Below, in pieces: positions 51,672 through 59,388 of a stretch of 64,000 nucleotides of DNA. Location: contig JAZRKE010000082.1 in the NCBI GenBank assembly GCA_045646145.1, positions 6,801-70,800 on the forward strand. The letters are read 5' to 3'. The position numbers and the translations under genes are program-made. Position 1 is the stretch's first letter; each line of letters begins with the position of its first letter. Under the pieces are notes generated by a model that had not been told where the DNA came from, did not search any database, and worked only from the letters and a program-made list of their open reading frames with translations. The stretch comes from SIG565 sp045646145 (GTDB lineage Bacteria > Bacillota > Clostridia > Oscillospirales > Acutalibacteraceae).

Positions 51672-53123
51672 ATGAAGCTTTTTAAAAAATTTTTCTTTAC
51701 AACGGCGGTTATAATACTTGTAAGCCTTACTGTTATGATAAGCATTGTTTCTTTTGCTATCACTAATTATTTTTCAAACGAAAAGTTTGAACTTCTCAAG
51801 CAAAACTGCAATTCGGTTTCAAAAATTGTTGCTGCTGATATGAATTCTGCTAACTTTAAACGAAATTTATACAATATTATAACTGTACAAAATGAAATTT
51901 CCGATATTGATATTTTTGTGTGTAACAATCAGGGTAAAATTATAGTATGCGGATGCAGCAATTTTCAAACTGAAATGAGTTGTATGCACACAAAAAATTC
52001 GGTTTCCCAGCATATTATTGCAGAAATTCATAGTGATGATTACTATAATATGGGAAATATTGGAGGAATCTATTCTACAGAGCAGTACACTGTTGCCAAT
52101 AGAATTTCGGGACTTGATAATTCGGTTTACGGTTATGTGTTTGCATCAACCTCAACCGAGTCATTAAGAACCTTAATGCAAAGTTTATTCAAAATATATC
52201 TATTTTCAGCTATAATACCGATTGTTTTAATGTTCTTTTCGGTGTTTACTATTTCGTACAATCAGACAAAACCGCTTAAATTTATGTCAGAAGCTGCGAA
52301 AAGTATGGCTGAAGGTGATTTTTCTAAGCGTGTTCCCGTACTCAGTGATGACGAAATAGGAGAGCTTTCGGTAGCCTTCAATAATATGACCGATTCTCTC
52401 TCAAAAATGGAAGGTATGCGCAGGAGCTTTATAGGAAATGTTTCGCATGAACTCAGAACTCCTATGACGACAATTGCAGGTTTTATTGATGGGATAATTG
52501 ATGGAACAATTCCAGAAGACAAACAAAAAGAATATCTCAAAACAGTATCCGAAGAGGTAAAAAGATTATCACGATTAGTTGAATCAATGCTGAATATTTC
52601 AAGACTTGAATCGGGCGCTGTTGCACTGAATAAATCTAAATTTGATTTATCTTCTGCTTTAATTAATGTTGTTTTAAGTCGTGAAGCTACCATTCAAAAA
52701 TTTAATTTGAACATAGACGGACTTGATAGCTTGCAAAAAACTGAAATTTATGCGGATTATGATTTGATTTATCAGGTTTTATACAATCTTGTCGACAATG
52801 CCGTTAAGTTCACTAATGAAAACGGAAGAATTAATTTTGCCGTTTATAAAAACAGTAATTATGTTGAGTTGGCCGTTAAAAATACAGGTGAAGGAATAGA
52901 AAAAGAGCAGATTGGTCTTATTTTTGATAGATTTTATAAAATAGATAAATCCCGCTCAACTAATAAAAACAGCACAGGACTCGGTTTATTTATTGTTAAA
53001 ACAATAGTTAATCTTCACGGTGGAAAAATTACAGTTCAAAGCACACCCGGTGAATGTACAATTTTCCGTGTAATACTACCCATTCAAAACCAAGAAAGGA
53101 CAGATAAGAATGCAGGAAAATAA
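51672..53123 (+). CDS. Sensor histidine kinase with a Cys-rich outer sensor
   Basis: The 483-residue kinase has membrane spans at ~9-31 and ~170-192 around an external sensor, then HAMP (~195-245), HisKA with phosphorylated His in GNVSHELRTPMTTIAG, and HATPase_c with N, G1 (ENTG-like KNTGEGIE) and G2 (GTGLGL-like STGLGLFIVKT) boxes. The sensor has C84, C93, C95, C104 and H106, a possible metal or redox site. It is 8 bases after the regulator and overlaps htrA by 14. Confidence 0.92.
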   Translation: MKLFKKFFFTTAVIILVSLTVMISIVSFAITNYFSNEKFELLKQNCNSVSKIVAADMNSANFKRNLYNIITVQNEISDIDIFVCNNQGKIIVCGCSNFQTEMSCMHTKNSVSQHIIAEIHSDDYYNMGNIGGIYSTEQYTVANRISGLDNSVYGYVFASTSTESLRTLMQSLFKIYLFSAIIPIVLMFFSVFTISYNQTKPLKFMSEAAKSMAEGDFSKRVPVLSDDEIGELSVAFNNMTDSLSKMEGMRRSFIGNVSHELRTPMTTIAGFIDGIIDGTIPEDKQKEYLKTVSEEVKRLSRLVESMLNISRLESGAVALNKSKFDLSSALINVVLSREATIQKFNLNIDGLDSLQKTEIYADYDLIYQVLYNLVDNAVKFTNENGRINFAVYKNSNYVELAVKNTGEGIEKEQIGLIFDRFYKIDKSRSTNKNSTGLGLFIVKTIVNLHGGKITVQSTPGECTIFRVILPIQNQERTDKNAGK

Positions 53124-54492
53124 TCCTATTTTTGAAGAGGAAAACAATATCGAAGAGTTAAAAAATACGCAAGAAACGCCGATTGAAACAGAAAAAACTA
53201 ACGATATTGAAGAAAATGCAGAGGTTGAAAATATTGAAATTACCGAGCCTGAGTTTGATGAGCCCATAGTTATTGATGTACCGGTAACTCAGAACGATGA
53301 TTTTCTTGAATTGAACCCACCTTTAAATTCAAATGAAAAGCAAAACAAAAAAGGAATTCGAATTTTTGCAATTTTAGTTGCTTTAGCTGTTCTACTGACA
53401 AGCGTTGCAACCTTGGGTTATTACGCAGGTAGAAATGCATTATTCGGAGGTTCGGGCAACACCTCTTTAAATCTTGAATCAAAACCTCAGAATGCAGATA
53501 AATATTCTGCCGAACAGGTTTATGAAATTCTTAATAAATCGGTTGTTGGAATTGCAGTATTTGATAATGAGGGAATTAAGGGCTATGCCAGTGGTGTTAT
53601 TTATTCTGAAGACGGTTATATTATAACTAACGACCATATTTACAGTGAAGTTCCTTCTGCTCAGTTTAAGATATATACCTACGACGGAAATATTTACGAT
53701 GCCAAATATATAGCAGGGGATACCCGAAGCGATTTAGCCGTTTTAAAGGTAGATTCTTCAGGCTTTTATCCTGCAACCTTTGGAAATTCCGATGAACTTA
53801 AATTTGGTGAAGAGGTTGTGGCGATAGGCAGACCTAACGATGCTACTTCTAGTTCTTCAATTACCGGAGGGTTTATCTCATTTTTAAACCGCAGGGTTTC
53901 CAACGCAACTAGTTATACTTCAAAGCTCATTCAGACCGATTCTGCCATTAACCCCGGAAGCTCTGGTGGAGCGCTTGTTAATATGTACGGCCAGGTAGTT
54001 GGAATTACTTCTTCAAAGCTTGTTGGAAGCGAATATGAGGGCATCGGATATGCCATACCTACTACTACCGTTAAATTTGTTGTTGAAGAGTTAATCAAAA
54101 ACTCAACTGTAACAAGCAGAGCAAAGTTAGGTGTAAGTTATACCGAAATTGACTCGGTAACAGCTCAAATTAACGGAACAAATATTACAGGACTTCTCAT
54201 AGCAGAGGTAACCGCCGAAAGCTCACTTTACGGAAAAATCAGTGAGGGTGATATTATAACCGAAGTCAACGGTGAGAAAATCCTTAAGGGTGAAACGGTT
54301 CTGGATATTATCGAAGCCTCAAAGCCGGGGGATGTGATATCACTTAAGGTTTACATCTCTCAATCGGATTCATACAAGACTATTGAGGCAGAGCTTGTAA
54401 GAGCAGAAAGCACTTCAAGCTATCAAACCGATTCAATACCTAATAATAACCAAGGTGGCGGGGGGACCTTTGATTTCCCGTACGGATATTAA
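53110..54492 (+). CDS. HtrA/DegP-like membrane-anchored serine protease
   Basis: The 460-residue S1C protease has an acidic cytoplasmic tail (~1-80), one span (~83-105), a trypsin-like domain with H176 (ITNDHIYSE), D208 (RSDLAVLK) and S285 (NPGSSGGAL), and a PDZ domain (~335-430: SLYGKISEGDIITEVNGEKI). The C-terminal Gln/Gly-rich tail is short. Co-transcription with the two-component genes suggests envelope quality control. It is not SpoIVB, which lacks this layout. Confidence 0.92.
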   Translation: MQENNPIFEEENNIEELKNTQETPIETEKTNDIEENAEVENIEITEPEFDEPIVIDVPVTQNDDFLELNPPLNSNEKQNKKGIRIFAILVALAVLLTSVATLGYYAGRNALFGGSGNTSLNLESKPQNADKYSAEQVYEILNKSVVGIAVFDNEGIKGYASGVIYSEDGYIITNDHIYSEVPSAQFKIYTYDGNIYDAKYIAGDTRSDLAVLKVDSSGFYPATFGNSDELKFGEEVVAIGRPNDATSSSSITGGFISFLNRRVSNATSYTSKLIQTDSAINPGSSGGALVNMYGQVVGITSSKLVGSEYEGIGYAIPTTTVKFVVEELIKNSTVTSRAKLGVSYTEIDSVTAQINGTNITGLLIAEVTAESSLYGKISEGDIITEVNGEKILKGETVLDIIEASKPGDVISLKVYISQSDSYKTIEAELVRAESTSSYQTDSIPNNNQGGGGTFDFPYGY

Positions 54493-54496
54493 TTTT

Positions 54497-54530
54497 AAGC
54501 ATTGCAAGAATTTTCTTGCAATGCTTTTTT
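54497..54530 (+). terminator. htrA terminator
   Basis: AAGCATTGCAAGAA (54497-54510) pairs with TTCTTGCAATGCTT (54513-54526), followed by TTTT. Confidence 0.9.
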
Positions 54531-54531
54531 A

Positions 54532-54565
54532 TTTGACAAAAATTTTACATAAGTTGTTATATAAT
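54532..54565 (+). promoter_or_regulatory. spoIIGA promoter with 21-bp spacer and overlapping 0A-box-like site
   Basis: TTGACA (54533-54538) is separated by 21 bases from TATAAT (54560-54565). Long spacing is known for the Spo0A-activated sigma-A promoter of Bacillus spoIIG. TTTGACA (54532-54538) is, on the other strand, TGTCAAA, one mismatch from the Spo0A box TGNCGAA. Confidence 0.55.
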
Positions 54566-54597
54566 CGTAAGTAATATAACATTTGGGTGGTGAAGTG

Positions 54598-55464
54598 TTG
54601 ACAATTTATTTAGATGTACTTTTAGTAATTAATCTTATTGTGAATTACTACTTGCTTTTATTGACAATAAAATTTAATTCGCTGATACATAAAGGCTGGC
54701 GAATAATTTTGGGTGCTACAGTGGGTAGTGTGTTTTCCCTTTACATTTTTTTAGAAATCAACTCAACATTAACCGACTGTGCAGTTAAATTGGCTTGTAG
54801 CATTTTAATGATATTAGTGTCTGTTGGATATATGAATATTAAGGCTTTTTTTAGAAATATTATTGTTCTTTTCGGCGTTTCATTCATATATTCAGGCGCT
54901 ATGATGGCTTTATGGACAGTTTTTAAATGGGAAACTATTATAATTAATAATTCTACCGTTTATTTGGATATTTCTCCATTATATTTAATTGGATTTTCTG
55001 TGATTTTTTATTTAATAATTGTAATTACAAAATCACTATTACGAAAGAATTCTATTAAAGCACAACGGTGTAAAGTGGAGCTTATTTTTGGTAAAAGAAA
55101 AACTTTTTTAATAGGTATTTTTGATACCGGTAATTCGGTAAAGGATTTATTTTCTGATTCCTCGGTTATCTTTATAAGCCGTAATAATGCCGTTGATTTT
55201 TTAGGTGGAGAACCTAAGTGTTTTGAGAATTCATATAGATTACTGCCTTGCAGCACCGTAACAGGCTCAAAATTGCTCGAGGCGGTGAGAATAGATAAAG
55301 CGGAAGTAATATTAGATAGCAAAAATATAACACTTTATAAGCCAATTTTAGCAATATCTGAAATTGGTATTGACAAAGAATATTCACTAATTTTAAATCC
55401 TGAAATTTTAATGAGTGCGGAGGCTAATTATGTTAAGATTAAAAATCGAAAGAATTGTATTTAA
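54598..55464 (+). CDS. spoIIGA: Sigma-E processing peptidase SpoIIGA
   Basis: SpoIIGA is the membrane aspartic protease that cleaves pro-SigE after a signal from the forespore (288 residues). Five N-terminal spans (~1-150) begin TIYLDVLLVINLIVNYYLLL. The protease half carries the catalytic Asp in GIFDTGNSVKDLFS and an RLLPCSTVTG segment. TTG 54598 aligns with the family start (M-x-IYLDV) and follows GGTGGTGA; GTG 54595 is the alternative. It overlaps sigE by 35 bases. Confidence 0.93.
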   Translation: MTIYLDVLLVINLIVNYYLLLLTIKFNSLIHKGWRIILGATVGSVFSLYIFLEINSTLTDCAVKLACSILMILVSVGYMNIKAFFRNIIVLFGVSFIYSGAMMALWTVFKWETIIINNSTVYLDISPLYLIGFSVIFYLIIVITKSLLRKNSIKAQRCKVELIFGKRKTFLIGIFDTGNSVKDLFSDSSVIFISRNNAVDFLGGEPKCFENSYRLLPCSTVTGSKLLEAVRIDKAEVILDSKNITLYKPILAISEIGIDKEYSLILNPEILMSAEANYVKIKNRKNCI

Positions 55465-56140
55465 TATTATGCTTAAATTCAAATTAATTGGAAGAATTTT
55501 TTATATAAATGGTCCAGAAACATTACCGCCTCCATTAACAAATGAGGAAGAGGTTGAACTATTAAGGCGTTTTGAGAGTGAAAAAACCAAGGTGAAAGAG
55601 GCGTTGATTGTTCACAATTTGCGGCTTGTGGTATACATAGCAAGAAAATTTGATACTAACACTGCATCAGTTGAAGATTTAATTTCTATAGGAACAATCG
55701 GTTTAATTAAGGCGGTTAATACTTTTTGTCCCGATAAGAATATTAAACTTGCTACCTATGCTTCACGTTGCATTGAAAATGAAATACTAATGTATTTAAG
55801 AAAAAATTCTTCGAGGGCAGGGGAAATCTCAATTGATGAGCCGTTAAATATTGATTGGGATGGTAATGAACTTCTGCTATCAGATGTTTTAGGTAGTGAT
55901 AATGAAGATATTGGGAAAAGTATTGAACAGGATGATGAAAAAAAGTTACTGCGCTCTTTAGTAAATGGCTTACCGAAAAGAGAAAAACAGATTATGGAAA
56001 TGAGATTTGGTTTATCAGGGTATGAAGAGCTGACTCAAAAACAGGTTGCTGATTTACTTGGGATTTCACAATCATACATATCTCGACTTGAAAAAAGAAT
56101 TATCGGAAAGTTAAAAAAACAGTTTGAAAAGGTATCATAA
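55430..56140 (+). CDS. sigE: RNA polymerase sporulation sigma factor SigE (pro-form)
   Basis: This is the mother-cell sigma factor made as pro-SigE (236 residues). The hydrophobic/basic pro-sequence (~1-27) precedes YINGPETLPPPLTNEEE. Region 2 shows NLRLVVYIARKF and DLISIGTIGLIKAVNTF, region 4 LTQKQVADLLGISQSYISRLEKR. ATG 55430 follows GGAGG inside spoIIGA. sigG, its downstream neighbour in many spore formers, is not here; a terminator and mgtE follow. Confidence 0.96.
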   Translation: MLRLKIERIVFNIMLKFKLIGRIFYINGPETLPPPLTNEEEVELLRRFESEKTKVKEALIVHNLRLVVYIARKFDTNTASVEDLISIGTIGLIKAVNTFCPDKNIKLATYASRCIENEILMYLRKNSSRAGEISIDEPLNIDWDGNELLLSDVLGSDNEDIGKSIEQDDEKKLLRSLVNGLPKREKQIMEMRFGLSGYEELTQKQVADLLGISQSYISRLEKRIIGKLKKQFEKVS

Positions 56141-56171
56141 AAAATATCACCCGAAACTCGGGTGATATTTT
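56141..56171. terminator. Bidirectional terminator between sigE and mgtE
   Basis: AAAATATCACCCGA (56141-56154) pairs with TCGGGTGATATTTT (56158-56171), with T runs on both strands. Confidence 0.88.
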
Positions 56172-57548
56172 TTACATTAAAATTGCAAGAGTAATTGCGA
56201 AATAAATTATAAGTGAAATTGCATCAACAATAGTAGTTATAAAAGGACTTGCCATAACGGCAGGGTCAAGCCCTATTCTTTGTGCCACCATTGGCAAAAC
56301 TGACCCTACGATTTTTGCTATAATAACTGTTGCTAATAAAGTAAGGCTTACAATAATATTTTCTTTGATACCACCAATAAAGGTAGTACCCATTATCCAC
56401 ATATCAAAAATAAGAACTTTAAGAAAATTTACAACCGCCAGTATAATACCACAGAGAAGAGCAACGCGCATCTCCTTAAAAATCACCTTAAAAATATCCT
56501 TAAATTCAATTTCTCCTAAAGAAAGCCCACGAATAACGGTAGTGGAAGACTGTCCTCCGGAGTTTCCGCCTGTTCCCATTATCATTGGAATAAAAGCTAT
56601 AAGAGCAGGGAAGAGCTGTAGTTTTTCTTCGAAGTTTGAAATTATCATACCAGTAAAGGTGGCAGAAATCATAAGAAGTAATAACCAAGGAATACGGTTT
56701 TTAACTGTTTCGAATATGCCTAGCTTTAAATAAGGTTTATCGGTAGGTAAAATAGCCGCCATTTTTTCAATATCTTCGGTTGTTTCCTCTTCAATAACAT
56801 CAATTGCATCGTCTACTGTAACAATACCTACAAGGCGTTCCTCATTATCGACAACTGGTAGAGCTATAAGGTCGTATTTTTTTAAAAGGTTTGCAACAGT
56901 CTCTTTATCAGTATCGGTGGTAACCTTAATAATATTTGTACGCATAATTTCCGAAATTTCTTGTTCAGAATTAGCGATTATTAAAGAACGAAGCGTAACC
57001 ACACCTAGAAGTTTGCGATTAGCATCGGTTACATAACAGGTGTTTACAGTTTCCTTATCAAGCGCAGTTCGGTGGATAATACTGAGAGCTGCACTCGCTG
57101 TGATAGTACTGTGGAAATTAACAAACTCGGTAGTCATAACACTGCCGGCGCTATCCTCAGGATATTTAAGCAACTCGTTAATCTCCTTACGCATATCGGC
57201 AGAAGTCTGTTTAAGAATACGCGACACAACATTTGCGGGCATTTCTTCGATAATATCAACAGCATCATCAGCATATAACTCATTTATAACTGCTCTAAGT
57301 TCTCGGTCGGAAAAACACTCAATAAGTAGCTCCTGTAAATCGGTATCCATCTCAACAAAGGCATCCGCTGCTAAATTCTTTGGTAAAAGTCTGAAAACCT
57401 TTGGCAAGACTTCTTTGTCCACCTCTTCAAGCAACGCCGCAATATCGACGCTGTTCATAGTTATCAGTACATCTTTTAAAGAAGTGAATTTTTTATTTTC
57501 AATAAGGGTTAAAATAGTGTTTTCAAGTATAATTGTATTATTTTCCAT
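56172..57548 (-). CDS. mgtE: Magnesium transporter MgtE
   Basis: MgtE is a magnesium-gated Mg2+ channel (458 residues). It has an N-terminal helical MgtE_N domain (~10-130), two CBS domains (~130-255: YPEDSAGSVMTTEFV, LIALPVVDNEERLVGIVTVDD) and five membrane spans with PMIMGTGGNSGGQSSTT in the pore. ATG 57548 follows AAGGAG; an upstream in-frame codon (57626) would lie inside the leader structure. A regulatory leader with a 29-codon peptide precedes it. Confidence 0.94.
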   Translation of the reverse strand: MENNTIILENTILTLIENKKFTSLKDVLITMNSVDIAALLEEVDKEVLPKVFRLLPKNLAADAFVEMDTDLQELLIECFSDRELRAVINELYADDAVDIIEEMPANVVSRILKQTSADMRKEINELLKYPEDSAGSVMTTEFVNFHSTITASAALSIIHRTALDKETVNTCYVTDANRKLLGVVTLRSLIIANSEQEISEIMRTNIIKVTTDTDKETVANLLKKYDLIALPVVDNEERLVGIVTVDDAIDVIEEETTEDIEKMAAILPTDKPYLKLGIFETVKNRIPWLLLLMISATFTGMIISNFEEKLQLFPALIAFIPMIMGTGGNSGGQSSTTVIRGLSLGEIEFKDIFKVIFKEMRVALLCGIILAVVNFLKVLIFDMWIMGTTFIGGIKENIIVSLTLLATVIIAKIVGSVLPMVAQRIGLDPAVMASPFITTIVDAISLIIYFAITLAILM

Positions 57549-57714
57549 AACGGTTCTCCTTAAAAAATTTGGGGACCTTTGGAAAATCAGAAAAACAAAT
57601 CTACTGTTTGCACATAAAAGATACAAACAGTTTTATAAATTTATTTTGCTGACGCCCCAAAGGTGTTATACTTCGACTGTCTGCATCCATTATGTTTCAC
57701 CTCACTATATTAAT
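57549..57714 (-). promoter_or_regulatory. mgtE leader with mutually exclusive pairings (attenuator-like)
   Basis: The ~165-nt minus-strand leader contains ACCTTTGGGG (57664-57655), inside the leader peptide. Downstream it has CCAAAGGT (57582-57575) and CCCCAAA followed by six T (57574-57568, then 57567 on). The 5' segment can pair with either, sharing TTTGG, so one fold makes a terminator-like stem and the other excludes it. A further perfect hairpin CTGTTTG/CAAACAG (57630-57624 with 57610-57604) lies between. It does not show M-box landmarks. Confidence 0.55.
57601..57690 (-). CDS. mgtE leader peptide, 29 aa
   Basis: ATG at 57690 is preceded by GAGGTGAAACATA, a good ribosome site ~10 bases away. 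The product begins MDADSRSITPLGRQQNK and ends FMCKQ before TAG. The acidic start (Asp at 2 and 4) recalls acidic or proline-rich leader peptides such as enterobacterial MgtL, whose translation stalls or aborts at low Mg2+. Codons 9-12 (T-P-L-G) cover the key 5' pairing segment of the leader, so ribosome position would decide the fold. That it is translated is inferred from the ribosome site. Confidence 0.5.
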   Translation of the reverse strand: MDADSRSITPLGRQQNKFIKLFVSFMCKQ

Positions 57715-57720
57715 ATAATT

Positions 57721-57749
57721 ATAATAACATTGAAATTGTTAATTGTCAA
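57721..57749 (-). promoter_or_regulatory. Sigma-A promoter of mgtE
   Basis: On the minus strand TTGACA (57749-57744), 17 bases, TATTAT (57726-57721). Confidence 0.8.
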
Positions 57750-57776
57750 TTTTTTTGTTTTAACCGAAAAAAGTAT

Positions 57777-57805
57777 TTGACATATATATACTAATGTGAT
57801 AAAAT
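57777..57805 (+). promoter_or_regulatory. Sigma-A promoter of lysC-lysA
   Basis: TTGACA (57777-57782), 17 bases, TAAAAT (57800-57805). It is back-to-back with the mgtE promoter. Confidence 0.8.
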
Positions 57806-57810
57806 CAAAT

Positions 57811-57985
57811 AGTCTTTGATAGAGGAGCATTACTTCATCAGTAGGTTTTGTGTAAATTTTGGGCAAAATGTTGCAAAATTGAAAGGGAAGGGTGCCGAAG
57901 ACGGTCTGTGCTCAGGACCGTTCTGGCAGTACGGGTTAATACCTTTACTGTTGTCGCAAAACCTGCGGAGTGCTATCTGATATCT
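57811..57985 (+). promoter_or_regulatory. Lysine riboswitch (L box)
   Basis: GATAGAGGAGC (57818-57828) pairs through GATAG with CTATC (57973-57977). Between them are the L-box landmarks GAAAGGGA, GGTGCCGAAG, CTGGCAG, GGGTTAATACC and GCGGAGTGC in the right order. It precedes aspartokinase, the classic lysine-repressed gene. The terminator at 58013-58043 is its expression platform, so lysine should cause early termination. Confidence 0.92.
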
Positions 57986-58012
57986 GTATAATTATTTTTA
58001 AATTATAGAAGG

Positions 58013-58050
58013 TAGCAGTTTAGGGTTTTCGCTTAAACTGCTATATTTTT
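58013..58050 (+). terminator. Riboswitch-controlled terminator of lysC
   Basis: TAGCAGTTTA (58013-58022) pairs with TAAACTGCTA (58034-58043) and is followed by a T run, 16 bases before the lysC start. Confidence 0.85.
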
Positions 58051-58065
58051 TGGGGAGATGTTTTT

Positions 58066-59388
58066 ATGGTAAAAGTTTTAAAGTTCGGTGGAACTTCTCT
58101 AGCGAGTGCAGAGCAGTTTGCAAAAGTCGCAGAAATTATTAAGGCCGAAAAAGAACGCAGATATGTTGTTGCTTCCGCTCCGGGTAAAAGATTTTCTGAT
58201 GATATTAAAGTAACGGATTTACTCATTTCCTGTGCTGAGGCTTTACCCAATATTGATGCTGCCAATAAGATATTTTCGGATGTTGAGGAAAGATATAATG
58301 ATATTATCCGTGATTTAAAATTGGATTTTTCACTTGAAGAAGATTTTTCCCTTATTAAAGATAATTTTTCTAAAGAGGAAGTTTTCGATTATATTGTTAG
58401 CCGTGGGGAATACCTTAATTCTAAAATTCTTGCAAAATATTTAGGCTATAAATTTATTGACGCCGCCGACTGTATATTTTTTTCAGAGGATGGAAAGGTG
58501 AATTTCGAAAAAACTTATAAAGCAATTGCTAAAATGGCTCATTCAGCAGAATACGCTGTTTTTCCGGGCTTTTACGGTATGAATTACAATGGACTTGTTA
58601 AAACCTTTTCACGCGGTGGGTCGGATATTACGGGCTCTATTATAGCCGCAGGAATAGGCGCAGATATTTATGAAAACTGGACTGATGTATCGGGCTTTTT
58701 AATGGTTGACCCGAGAATTGTTGAAAATCCGAAGCCAATAGCAGAAATTACCTATAGAGAACTCAGAGAGCTTTCATATATGGGTGCCACTGTTCTTCAC
58801 GAGGATGCTGTTTTCCCTGTGCATAAAGCCGGTATACCGATAAATATACGTAATACTAATAAGCCGTTAGATAGTGGCACAATGATTGTTAAAAAAGCAA
58901 CTAAGTCCTCTAATTCATCAATCATTACAGGTATTGCAGGAACCACAGGATTTTCCGCAATTTATATTGAGAAGGATATGATGAACGGTGAAATCGGTTT
59001 TACCCGCAAGGTTTTAGAACTGCTTGAAAACCGTCAGATTAACTTTGAACATCTGCCATCAGGTATTGATACTATGACTATAGTGCTTAAATCCAGCTAT
59101 ATTGCAGACTGTGAGCACGAATTACTCGAAGAAATTAATAAAGCCGTTAAGCCCGATTCTTTATATGTTTATGACCATTTAGCCTTAATTGCCGTTGTTG
59201 GCCATGGTATGCAGAAAAGTAAAGGTACCGCTTCGAAACTATTTTCAGCGCTTTCTGATGCAGGAATCAACATTCGTATGATCGATCAAGGTTCAAGCGA
59301 GTTAAATATAATTGTTGGTATTAATGAGGAAGATTATAAAAATGCCATTAAGGCAATTTACAGTAAGTTTGTTTTGGAGAATGAATAA
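58066..59388 (+). CDS. lysC: Aspartate kinase
   Basis: Aspartate kinase catalyses the first step of the aspartate pathway to lysine, diaminopimelate and dipicolinate (440 residues). KFGGTSLASAEQF at the N-terminus and GFYGMNYNGLVKTFSRGGSD are kinase motifs. ACT regulatory domains occupy the last ~150 residues (VVGHGMQKSKGTASKLFSAL). It is under the lysine riboswitch and overlaps lysA by one base. Confidence 0.95.
   Translation: MVKVLKFGGTSLASAEQFAKVAEIIKAEKERRYVVASAPGKRFSDDIKVTDLLISCAEALPNIDAANKIFSDVEERYNDIIRDLKLDFSLEEDFSLIKDNFSKEEVFDYIVSRGEYLNSKILAKYLGYKFIDAADCIFFSEDGKVNFEKTYKAIAKMAHSAEYAVFPGFYGMNYNGLVKTFSRGGSDITGSIIAAGIGADIYENWTDVSGFLMVDPRIVENPKPIAEITYRELRELSYMGATVLHEDAVFPVHKAGIPINIRNTNKPLDSGTMIVKKATKSSNSSIITGIAGTTGFSAIYIEKDMMNGEIGFTRKVLELLENRQINFEHLPSGIDTMTIVLKSSYIADCEHELLEEINKAVKPDSLYVYDHLALIAVVGHGMQKSKGTASKLFSALSDAGINIRMIDQGSSELNIIVGINEEDYKNAIKAIYSKFVLENE

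Noticed and set aside
53110..54492. SpoIVB identity for the PDZ protease
   Set aside because: The NPGSSGGAL/ITNDH/RSDLAV triad, long acidic cytoplasmic tail and two-component neighbours fit HtrA, not SpoIVB.
57549..57626. Longer MgtE start adding 26 residues
   Set aside because: It reads through the leader hairpins and T run; ATG 57548 has AAGGAG and matches the family start.
57549..57714. M-box magnesium riboswitch upstream of mgtE
   Set aside because: The conserved M-box segments are not visible; only short complementary pieces and the small ORF are seen.
57040..57780. Long plus-strand open frame opposite mgtE
   Set aside because: Ser/Ile-rich composition, no ribosome site and full overlap with a conserved gene mark it as an antisense shadow.
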